Source: Dentipellis sp. KUC8613 (taxonomy: Eukaryota; Basidiomycota; Agaricomycetes; Russulales; Hericiaceae). Taken from it: 64,000 nucleotides of DNA. The stretch covers positions 61,034-125,033 of the forward strand of contig NSJX01000030.1 in NCBI GenBank assembly GCA_002286715.1, read 5' to 3'. This document shows, one piece after another, positions 23,783 to 32,527 of the stretch. The notes beneath the pieces were generated by a model, which was given only the letters and a program-made list of their open reading frames with translations, was not told the DNA's origin and searched no databases. Position 1 is the first letter of the stretch. Every line of letters starts with the position of its first letter. The position numbers were made by a program, and so were the translations under genes.

Positions 23783-24048
23783 CAATCCTCCCAAATTTGA
23801 TAGAGACAAGCTTGGATGGGGAAGATACCGGTGTTATGAGTACAGCTTGAGTTATAATAAGGACTTCGTATAGTAGTCCTCCTCAATTATAACTTATTCC
23901 TCTCAACTTATTTCTGTGGCAAGGCAACGAGCGATCGAAAGCTGTGCTCTCCTGACGGCATTTGATGGCACGAATACTGAAATGTGGGCGACGACGACTG
24001 CTGCTTTAGTTCTGAGTTTGAATTGTACGGAGGGTGGCGAAGCCAAGG

Positions 24049-24141
24049 GGCGAAAAAAAGGAAGCAGTGGGCGAGAGTCGAACCCGAAGCTTCAAAAAGT
24101 GAACAAGCCACGCTAACCGCTAGGGCAGAGTGGCTACACTA
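24049..24141 (-). ncRNA. tRNA-like Pol III-type module, left arm
   Basis: Read on the minus strand, the module has an A-box-like word (TGCCCTAGCGGTTAGCG), then about 35 nt later a good B-box-like word (GGGTTCGACTCT), then CGCCCACTGCTTCC followed by a run of seven T, a usual Pol III stop signal. The order and spacing copy a tRNA gene. The flanking bases do not form a proper acceptor stem, so a working tRNA is unlikely; a tRNA-derived (SINE-like) promoter unit fits better. Transcription is inference. Confidence 0.45.
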
Positions 24142-24363
24142 ATCGCAACTACACAAAAACTATAGCAAGCAAGCCCCGCCTTACCAAAAAGAAAACCATC
24201 CCATCACAACCAACAATAAATAGAGCTAATCGAAGACACTAAAAAAATTCCTACAAACACAGGCAAGGGAAAAAACAAGACATACAAAGGACAGCAGATC
24301 AACAGATACTAATCGCACGCCGAAGAAACAACCTACGGGCTATAGTCTGTACGTAGTTAAAAT

Positions 24364-24456
24364 TAATGTAGCCACTCTGCCCTAGCGGTTAGCGTGGCTT
24401 GTTCACTTTTTGAAGCTTCGGGTTCGACTCTCGCCCACTGCTTCCTTTTTTTCGCC
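24364..24456 (+). ncRNA. tRNA-like Pol III-type module, right arm
   Basis: This is the mirror copy of the module in the left arm, with identical A-box-like, B-box-like and T-run parts on the plus strand. The two copies start near the loop and point outward, away from each other. The same limits apply: no acceptor-stem pairing, so it is not called as a tRNA gene. Confidence 0.45.
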
Positions 24457-24990
24457 CCTTGGCTTCGCCACCCTCCGTACAATTCAAACTCAGAACTAAA
24501 GCAGCAGTCGTCGTCGCCCACATTTCAGTATTCGTGCCATCAAATGCCGTCAGGAGAGCACAGCTTTCGATCGCTCGTTGCCTTGCCACAGAAATAAGTT
24601 GAGAGGAATAAGTTATAATTGAGGAGGACTAGTACATGGTTCTAATAACCTGTCGCGACAAAAATAACAGGGGCAAATATAGACGTCATACCTTAATTTA
24701 GTGATCTGTTCACTTTCAGCTTGACAACACGCGCCCTGAGACTTTCCATTGACCCTCGGGATAGCTATCCGATCCTTCCCCTGACGCAGAATGCAAAAAT
24801 AGGTAGTGTACATAAAAATGAGTTGCTCAGGGATATCTAACAGCACACGGTGGCAACAGAGTGATGGAGCAGACGCTGTCTCTCATGAAAATGATGTTCT
24901 TGGCGAAGTGACGAATGAATGATGGAAGGTATACAAACGAAGTCCGAATCATATGAATGAGTGAAACGACAGGGTCGTTTGTGGACCTTT

Positions 24991-25904
24991 TCAGACGAAA
25001 CCTCCGCCACCACGCTTGGCGTCGATGACTTTGAACCGTTCTTCCTCTTGCCTCTGCGCCAAAATTCAGTTCTGCACAATGCCCACGCAATGAATACGAC
25101 GTACCACTTTAATGACACATAATGAGGTCAGGAAGAGACAGATGACGACCGCCATGAAGCCATACACGGATCTATGACGAAACATATAAATACAATTGCC
25201 ATGTTATATGAATGTGATACGCACGTGAAGACGTCGTTGAGTGATTTGTCGGCGAACGACGTGATCGGAGACACGCAAAAGTTGCTCGCAATTGTTGCAT
25301 TAAGGGAGTTCGCAAAGTCAGCGCTTTTGCAAAAATTGCCGCCGAACTCGGGCTGATCCGTCGCATTGAAATAACCGCAACACGAGTACTGCGAACATGG
25401 TTAGCTTTCGTTGCTCAAGAGTGATCAACTTTGTATACCTTGTCTTGGATGTTGATACGTTGCGACGGCTGCAAGTTGAGCCAAATGCCGTGGAATTCGT
25501 TTCGCTCTTGCAGTGTGTAATACCAGACGAATGTGCCAATAACCACGATACCGAGGGAGTCGGCGATGAGAGCCCAGTTGAGAATGACAAGGCCGATAGT
25601 AACATGGTTTCGTTGGATAATTCCGCCAACCGCCAAAAACACCGATAATAGCAGGAAGACACCGAGAACAAGCCCAGCTGCAGATTGCTTTAGGCATGGC
25701 GCGGCTGAAGAGAAGAGATAACGCACCAGTCAGGTCAGCATTGCTGAACACGATGTTAATCATCAGATCTGTCTTCCGCCATACGAAGGAGAACACAATT
25801 GAGATAATACCCGCTGCGAGAAGGCAGAAGGTGAAGAACGCGTATGCGCCTGTCAAGTACTTCGGAGGCATATTGGGTTGCAGAGATGAGGATCTAACGG
25901 TCAT
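24991..25904 (-). CDS. Fungal tetraspanin
   Basis: A four-helix membrane protein of the tetraspanin family, which organises membrane domains; fungal members act in surface structures and infection-related or hyphal growth (family knowledge). The start is ATG 25,904 (MTVRSSSLQPNMPPKYLTG). Helix 1 is AYAFFTFCLLAAGIISIVFS, helix 2 GLVLGVFLLLSVFLAVGGII and helix 3 IGLVILNWALIADSLGIVVI. After an intron comes the large outer loop with the hallmark YSCCGYF and further Cys residues (GNFCKS, SNFCVSP). Helix 4 is YGFMAVVICLFLTSLCVIK. The last intron must be spliced to the third frame, giving RQEEERFKVIDAKRGGGGFV and TGA at 24,991; the two other frames give unlikely tails. About 210 aa. It is probably the Tsp2/Tsp3-type of basidiomycetes; the subtype is not certain. 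Confidence 0.75.
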
Positions 25905-26843
25905 GTTACGCGCTGAAAGTAGTATAAGGAAAGAGCAAGACGCACGAAAGCAAAGAATGGGGTGGCAGGTGGCCGAACGAGTCAACTCGAGTTAAAAATA
26001 AAAGTGCCTCTTCCGGAGAGTTGAGATGGGACCAGGTTGCTGCGAAGGAGAGCAGAGCAGCGGGAATACGGCAGGTGAAGTTGAAAGAAAGGGTGACGCT
26101 CAACGCCTAGTGCTTGCACTGCGGGAAGGACGAATTAGCAACAGCCCAGGGTGCTGGCACACCTAGAGGAAAGAAAAAGAATGAAGAGAACGAAGAACGA
26201 GAGAGAGGGAAAGAGGAAGAAGGTGGAGACTTGCCAACGGAATGGTAACTGAAGTCGCTAGCGACCAAATAGGGGCAAATTTGCGTTTGATCAAGATTGT
26301 GATGCGACAAGAATTACAAGAGTCTCTTGACAAGAGACACTGCTTGATGACACAGGTACCCACGGGCGCAATCGTCAAGCTTGCTCGTGCGCTGCAGCGA
26401 CCGGGCTGCGAAAAGCTTGCTCGCAAGCGTCGGGAAAGAGGACAAAGGACGTGGTGGAAGTAAGGAAGGAGCGTACTAGACGCGTTGGCCAACAAGGCGG
26501 GGGGCCGCGGTCACCATAGCTACGGCTGTGCACTCGGTATCATTCGTCGAGAGTCGTCTCCTAGCCGTCCGTCGCACCTACGCCCCGACGCCTCCAGACC
26601 CGCCTCCACCATCCAGAATCTGTTTGCTAACTTTACATATAGCAACTGTTTAGAGATCGATAGACCGCACGAAAATTCTTTCGCACAGTCGCGTATCAGG
26701 AGTGCTCGGAGAGTTCCATGCTCCGCCTACTGACTTTTGCGGCCGGCATTGGCAGACACGCACCATTGATGGCTTCAATCGGGGCACAAAACCTGTGACA
26801 TGCGATTGTGCAAAAGTTGTCGACCAGGTCTATCGATATCTAA
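25905..26843. other. Upstream flank of the tetraspanin gene, no gene seen
   Basis: This covers the likely 5' region of the tetraspanin gene and an intergenic stretch up to the MITE at 26,844. ORFs on both strands between 26,107 and 26,733 have no motif and no matching exon partners. No repeat of note was seen. Confidence 0.4.
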
Positions 26844-27617
26844 GGGCCTGTTCGGTAACCGTACCGAAATATAATGTAGCGGTACATATTACCATATATG
26901 GCAACTCTACCGAAATGAAATTTCCGACAGAATTTTCCGTATGTGCAGTGTTCGGAAGCACCGGTGCCCTCCAAAATGTCCAGCCTCGGCATTGAGCTCC
27001 TCTTTTTTAAGAACATTCTATAACACATTTGTTCCTCTGTCTACCGCCTTATTGACTACATTTAAAATCATGTTAAATATGAATCTTCCTACCCTTCCAA
27101 TTTTTATGAGATTCATCGAAGTGATCAAGAGGGAGTTGAATAGAAGTGCCCAAAGCTGAGAATATTGTCTTCGGTGTAGGCATAACATGGAGAAGTTCTG
27201 CGCCACAGCGGAGTTTTGCATGTGCTCCCGGCACGACGGCATTGGACCTGTCTTTACCGACGGCACATGCCTGCCGTTGCGGGATTTTCTGCGGAGATTG
27301 CTTCGGCAGCCTTCGGCGAGGTGCCAGATTGTGGCACTTTCGATAATTTAAAGATTCTGCTTCACATACCGCATGTATCACTCCAAAAAAAGATTGAGCC
27401 AGGTAAGATGATAGACTTATATGCTGTCCATGAATTTTGGGGCACCAGCTGCGTCTGTGCTGCTTCAATATTGCATTTAGCGTGAAAGCAGGATTATGTG
27501 GTGGCTGTGCGGTTCCGCGACAGGCCACAACATTATCTGAATGCCAAACTGAAGTCATGTGATTATGTACGATATGTATCGCTACATTATATTTCGGTAC
27601 GGTTACCGAACAGGCCC
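26844..27617. mobile_element. Tourist/PIF-Harbinger-like MITE
   Basis: Terminal inverted repeats of about 46 bp (26,844-26,889 and 27,572-27,617) start GGGCCTGTTCGGTAACCG and differ at one position. TAA flanks both ends (26,841-26,843 and 27,618-27,620). A TWA target and GGGCC tip are the marks of the PIF/Harbinger superfamily. Its 774 bp hold no transposase; a 188-codon minus-strand ORF starts outside and runs across the element, so it is not a gene of its own. It lies about 150 bp upstream of the MET8 start and may affect that promoter (inference). Confidence 0.8.
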
Positions 27618-27767
27618 TAAACAGCTGATAAACTTGCATTGCTGATACTTATCTCGCTCAGTGCTCCGACTTGAATACGTGACAATGACCATCCTGGCTG
27701 GGGTTAGGGTCCGTGATCCGGGCTTTCCATCGCTATCAGCGGCGACGCCACAACAATCGAGTCCATC

Positions 27768-28499
27768 ATGGCCTCCGACTCCGACGCATCCCTCCTGGTC
27801 GCTTGGCAGCTCAAGAACAAGCACGTCCTCGTTGTCGGTGGCGGTGATGTCGCCTCAGGACGCATCCACCACGTCCTTGTCGCCGGTGCGAAAATCACCG
27901 TCGTCGCCCCTCAGGACGGTCTGCATCCCGTTACGAAATGGCACATCGACACTACCCCGGACCGCATCACTTATTATGACCGCGTCTTTACGCCGGGAGA
28001 CCTTGATGGCAAGGACTTTGTCTTGACGGCGATCGACGACGTCGATGTATCCCGGGACATCGCCTCGCGATGCAGAACTCTCAGACTGCCCGTGAACGTC
28101 GCCGACGACCCTCCTTCGTGCGACTTCTTCTTTGGCTCGCAGATCCGCAAGGGCCCGCTGCAAATCCTCATCTCTACCAATGGCCGCGGGCCAAAGCTGG
28201 CGAACATCATACGCCGGCGCATCGAAGAGAGCATCCCGTCACATGCGGGCGAGGCGATCGAGAGAGTGGGTACGCTGCGGGAGCGTCTCAAGGTGCGAGC
28301 GCCGGGCGTGGGTGGAGAGGTGGGCCGAAGGCGGATGAAGTGGATGGCAGACCTCTGCACGGCGTGGGAGATGGAGGAGTTGGCATCGCTCACAGATGAG
28401 CAGATGGACAGGATGTTAGCCGAGGGCTGGGAGAGGGATGTTGTGCTTAGTCCCCAGGACTTGGGCGTGCAGCCGGCGGCACACTCGGATTCAGATTAA
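27768..28499 (+). CDS. MET8: Siroheme synthase Met8 (precorrin-2 dehydrogenase / ferrochelatase)
   Basis: Met8 oxidises precorrin-2 with NAD+ and inserts iron to make siroheme, the cofactor of sulfite (and nitrite) reductase. The single-exon ORF of 243 aa starts at ATG 27,768 (MASDSDASLLVAWQLKNKHV). The nucleotide-binding motif is VLVVGGGDVASGRIHHVLVA near residues 22-41. Further family blocks are TAIDDVDVSRDIASRC, VNVADDPPSCDFFFGSQI, GPLQILISTNGRGPKLANII and RRRIEESIP, which cover the dimer and active-site region. The C-terminal helical domain includes RMKWMADLCTAWEMEEL. The length is close to the yeast protein. TAA ends at 28,499. The gene stands alone between a MITE and MBF1. Confidence 0.9.
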   Translation: MASDSDASLLVAWQLKNKHVLVVGGGDVASGRIHHVLVAGAKITVVAPQDGLHPVTKWHIDTTPDRITYYDRVFTPGDLDGKDFVLTAIDDVDVSRDIASRCRTLRLPVNVADDPPSCDFFFGSQIRKGPLQILISTNGRGPKLANIIRRRIEESIPSHAGEAIERVGTLRERLKVRAPGVGGEVGRRRMKWMADLCTAWEMEELASLTDEQMDRMLAEGWERDVVLSPQDLGVQPAAHSDSD

Positions 28500-28720
28500 C
28501 GAGGTATGCCTGTCGTTTCGAGGTTCTCGTACGAGCTGTCGCTAAACGTTGTTCAGATGTAGTGTACTTATTTCAACCGATGTATGTATACTAGTGTACA
28601 CCGATCCCTATTGAAAGACCCGAAGAAATTCCGGTCGACGGAGTGTTAGTCAAAGAAATGGACTGACCAGAAGATTGCGGGGTGTGGTGGATGGCCCATT
28701 GGCACATCGCCGCTTGATCC

Positions 28721-28872
28721 TGAGTCAGCGTGCAGTGCCAGAAGGCGTGAAGCACGAGCGATGGGCGAAGCTGAGTGAAACTTGTCAGTGGAACGGCAAG
28801 GAAGGATGTGGAGGCGCGGCCTCAGGCGCCTGAGTCAGACGTGACAGAGGTTTGCATGTGACGTATATATAG
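28721..28872 (+). promoter_or_regulatory. MBF1 upstream region: two TGAGTCA sites and a TATA box
   Basis: Two copies of TGAGTCA lie at 28,721-28,727 and 28,831-28,837, 250 and 140 bp before the MBF1 start. This is the Gcn4/AP-1 type site (TGASTCA). A TATATATAG box lies at 28,864-28,872, about 100 bp before the ATG. In yeast Mbf1 is the coactivator that links Gcn4 to TBP, so Gcn4-type sites here would suggest a feed-forward link; that link is inference. Confidence 0.5.
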
Positions 28873-28970
28873 TCCCATGTCACTCCTGCCCCGCATCTAC
28901 TTTCCGTGCCTCCGAATACCACCGTCATCCCTCTACGTCCTCCTTTTCAATCATCCTTAATATCCTTACA

Positions 28971-29694
28971 ATGAGTAACGTTGATTGGGACAGCAAGGTC
29001 GTCATTGGCAGCAAAGCCAAAGCCCCCAAGGTCACCAGGAACACTTCCGATTTGAATGGTGCGTGGCCTGCTTAGCTTTTGATTGATACTCATGTCTGGT
29101 CTTTTTCATAGCTGTATGTGCTACACTCGCTATCCACATCTACCTTGACTAACATGGAATTCAGGCCAGGAGAGCAGGCGCTGTTGTTGCAACCGATAAG
29201 AAGGTGACCACCGGCTTGAACAAAGCGCACCAAGGTACGCCACGTCGCCTCTTCTGTAATGCCCCAATCTCCTGATCATCACCACAGGCACCGACCACCA
29301 GCGGATAGCCAAGCTCGACCGTGAAAACGAAGTCGCGCCTCCCCCTAAGATTCCTCCCAGCGTGGGCAGGGTATGTCTATCAGCTCCTCGATAATTACGT
29401 ACGATCGCCTCATTCCATAGTCAGGCTATGCAATCAGCACGCATGGACCTCAAGCTCTCGCAAAAGGATGTCGCTCAGAAGATCAACGAGAAGCCGTCGG
29501 TGCTCCAGGATTACGAGTCCGGCAAGGCTATCCCCAATCCCCAGATCCTTGGCAAGCTCGAGCGCGCGCTCGGCGTCAAGCTGCGCGGTATGTACTCTGC
29601 CTCCTGGCACCCTCGTTGTTCGCGCGTGCTCATCCATTTACGCCTTTCAGGTTCGGACATTGGGAAGAAGCTGGAGGGTCCGAAAAAGTCGTAA
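28971..29694 (+). CDS. MBF1: Multiprotein-bridging factor 1
   Basis: Mbf1 is a conserved coactivator that bridges bZIP activators and TBP; in yeast it also keeps the reading frame on stalled ribosomes. Start ATG 28,971 ([16 protein letters not shown]). Exons: 28,971-29,058; 29,112-29,113; 29,165-29,234; 29,288-29,370; 29,425-29,587; 29,651-29,694. The N-terminal Mbf1 domain includes [17 protein letters not shown]; the helix-turn-helix domain includes [33 protein letters not shown] and [11 protein letters not shown]; the end is KKLEGPKKS. The second exon has only two bases (CT): exon 1 ends in phase 1 and the GCCAGG exon starts in phase 0, so two more bases are needed to write NAARR. An AG before and GTATGT after exactly these two bases supply them. 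About 150 aa, the usual length. Confidence 0.9.
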
Positions 29695-29892
29695 TTTGGT
29701 CCCTCCATAGTCTCCTTGTATAGTCACGACGCTGTCCAGTAGTGTGTTGTTCTTATAGAGTCGAGCATTTGTTTTCATCGCACACATTCATAACCATACA
29801 ATGTCTAAGAGCAGGCTGACAGTGCGAACTACGGGAATGCAAGATGCGTACGGGTATACATGTCTATCTGAACTACAAGGAAAATGAGATGA

Positions 29893-31780
29893 TTAGCTCG
29901 CCTGTTCACCTTCGGTCGCGCCCTGAAGGAAATGATCAGTAAACGAATAACAAAGGGCATTTGTACAAACGTACATAAGAAATGTAGTCAGGGCTTTCAC
30001 AAGCTTTGTATTCTTTCAAAAGCTCTTCCGCGGTTGCGCTGTCGTGTCGTGTCGTCAACGTTAGTGCCCCGAAAGTCATGTTGCAAACGCACCGTGCATC
30101 ATCGAACTCCTCTAGGCCACTTTCGAACATCTTCTCCTTTTTATACTGCTCTAAGAAAGCGTTGCGCTTTCTCAAACGATCGAACTGATCAAGCATGCGT
30201 TTGAACAACTAGTTTGCACCCCGGTCAGTTGCAATTTAATTTAAAACGTGCAGGCTGGACTGAAACCTCACCGAAGCGACACTCGTGTGGTTCGCCAGCA
30301 TGAGGCCGCTCACACGGTGATTTGTCGTCACATACGGCGATCGACGGGTCAGTGCGACTTGAATGGACGCGGGACCCCATGGAATGAAGTTTGCAAGCTG
30401 ACGCTCACGTATACGCAAGAGTGATTGATGAACCTGTTTTGACATGCATTAGTCTGTCATAATATATTAGCATGGGAGGCCTCTCACATCTGTAGGGTCG
30501 ACGTCGCCCTGGATGATGTTGAGGATGGAGATGTAGCACGCCGTCTTGCTCGGAATTGTGGATACCATGCGGTTTTTGGGCTGCAGGAGACGGCGCATCA
30601 CGTCAAGTACGGTGGTTCGCCGAATGGGCTTGGCCTGGGTACACCATTCACATCCTTGATCAAGGTGTATTGGCCAAAGTGACGTACCTTGTCAGGCTGG
30701 TCGCTTGTGAATGGTGTGTATGAAGTCATGAGGAAGTGGCAGCGGGGTGTGGGGATCAGGGAAGCAATGATACCAACTAGGTCATTATTCATGTAACCGG
30801 GGTATCGAAGAGTCTGAGTGCTTGCTGCCATGACGGTAGCGACCTACGATGGGTTAGAGCTATGTGAGGGCATGCAGGAAGACGTTTTCGAGACGATACG
30901 TACCAACTGGTTCGTCTGGTCAAATGATGGTGTCTGGATGTGTAGTCTATCAGCATTTATCCGCGCCAAAGCGCCGTTATCGAGAACCACGACCGAGTCG
31001 GCGTGGTTTGTGAGTCGTTTCAGTGTGAGAAGGGCGTTGTAGGGCTGCACGACGACATCGCCTTCCTGCGCATTCGGAAAAACGGAGTATGTTTGTATCA
31101 ATTTCTTGGGGAATTTGTCGTTCAAGCGCTCGAGGAGGAACGATCCAAGGCCGGAGCCCGTTCCGCCAGCTATGGAGTGCATGAGCATGAAGCCCTGCGC
31201 GCGTAGAGGTCAATTTCAGAATCGTGGCCAACGTATCATAGGATCATACCTCCAATGAATCGCTTCCCTCCGCCTCCCTGTCCACCATCTCCATAATATC
31301 CTCATACAATCGCTCGCCTGCTGAATACCCTTGCGCCCAGTTATTCCCAGCACCACCTCCATCCTTTGACAAGAATATGTTCTCTGGGTTATACAAGTTC
31401 GCATACGGCGACGTCAGGATATTGTTGATGACCTAGGCTTCACTTCAGTCAGTGTGCTTGGAGCCAAAACGCGTAGCGCGAAGACCGCGTGTTCTCGAAG
31501 GGCACATACCCTCGGCTCGAGATCCACGAGAATCGCGCGTGGGATGTAATGCTCGTCGTCGGCCTGGTAGAAAAATACGTCCTTGCGGTCCCCACCCTCA
31601 TTCGCCCATTCTTCGAGGATGCCCTCTTTGTTGATGCCGTGTTCTGCGCACAGGCGCTGCCAGAATACGGAGCCCACTATATCGCATGTACGCGTTAAGG
31701 CAGTGATCGGAATAAGTAGCGCGACACGCACTTTGATTCCCGCATTGTCCTATTTGAACGGTGACGATTTCTCGAGGCAT
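29893..31780 (-). CDS. Gamma-tubulin
   Basis: Gamma-tubulin nucleates microtubules at spindle pole bodies as part of the gamma-tubulin complex. The start is ATG 31,780 ([16 protein letters not shown]), the nucleotide-binding N-terminus. It is spliced to [14 protein letters not shown], then [38 protein letters not shown] and [20 protein letters not shown]. The tubulin signature is [20 protein letters not shown], followed by [40 protein letters not shown] and [15 protein letters not shown]-terminal exons give [40 protein letters not shown] and a last short exon GATEGEQAS ending at 29,893. Around nine exons, about 450 aa, no break seen. Downstream it converges with MBF1, about 200 bp apart. Confidence 0.93.
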
Positions 31781-32094
31781 ACTGGGCAGCAGCTATCCTG
31801 CAGATTCGGCTAGCTCGACAAGACGCGTTCTATCGCGACGCGGCGCAGTAGCGCGTTTGTGACAAACTCGTCACGGCCCGGGTGACCGGTGACATGTCCC
31901 TCTCAGTAAAAACGGTTAGTCAACAAATTTGATGAAATGGACTTTCGATTGTCATTTTGTGGACTTTTACCCTCCTCAGCGACTGGTGACTGACTACGAA
32001 ATTGACTACATTTGATTGTCGAATTCATTTCCGGGGGGCTGTGTTGATGAACTATTCGGGATTGCCGAGGCGGGAAAGCAGCGCTTAGAAAAAA

Positions 32095-32180
32095 AGGCGT
32101 GAAGAGGAAGAATCGAACACAGAGCCTCTGAAGTGGAGCGCACTGAGCAAGGGAACAAGAGCCGCTAGGCCATATTGCTA
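32095..32180 (-). ncRNA. tRNA-like Pol III-type module, left arm of nested element
   Basis: On the minus strand, ATGGCCTAGCGGCTC (A-box-like) is followed about 45 nt later by TGTGTTCGATTCTT (B-box-like) and then CTCTTCACGCC with a run of seven T. The layout matches the modules at 24.0-24.5 kb, though the bases differ. An inverted partner lies at 32,469-32,527; its B-box half and T-run were moved to about 35,295-35,330 by the inner insertion. A proper tRNA fold is not evident. Confidence 0.4.
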
Positions 32181-32527
32181 ATATTAATTTAGAAACAAAG
32201 CTGTATATGTAGTGTAAGTACGCACTTACAACTGAATTTCTCGAAGTCGAGTATTAGCATTGCACTGAAGGAATGATGTTGCGCTACGATATAGAAGAAT
32301 TTAAGTTTCAGAGAGAGAGATATTTTATGAATCCATATTTTCAACATCTCTTGGAGTTTGAAAAGACTACGGTACCTTCAGCACTATGGAATACTTGACT
32401 CAAGAAAATTCGGTCACAAAGTGTGTACTTACACTACATATACAAGTTTGTTTATAAAATAGTATCAGCAATATGGCCTAGTGGCTCTTGCTCCCTTGCT
32501 CAGTGTTCTACACTTCGGAGGCTCTGT

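Larger units (their letters stand above)
23876..24629. mobile_element. Foldback element with twin tRNA-like arms
   Basis: Two nearly identical arms of about 266 bp (23,876-24,141 and 24,364-24,629) face each other around a loop of about 222 bp. The same 66-codon false ORF appears on opposite strands in both arms. The tips start GTCCTCCTCAATTATAAC, and TAGTA flanks both ends (23,871-23,875 and 24,630-24,634), the probable target duplication. Each arm holds a tRNA-like module (see separate entries). The element sits between the BMT2 start and the tetraspanin stop. There is no protein-coding capacity, so it is non-autonomous. Arm identity suggests recent insertion or ongoing conversion between arms. 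Confidence 0.75.

Noticed and set aside
24049..24456. True tRNA genes at the foldback arms
   Set aside because: The internal promoter words and T-run are good, but the acceptor stem does not pair and the anticodon arm has an oversized loop. Called tRNA-like only.
27073..27639. 188-codon minus-strand ORF across the MITE
   Set aside because: It starts outside the element, passes through both ends and has no transposase motif. Treated as chance.
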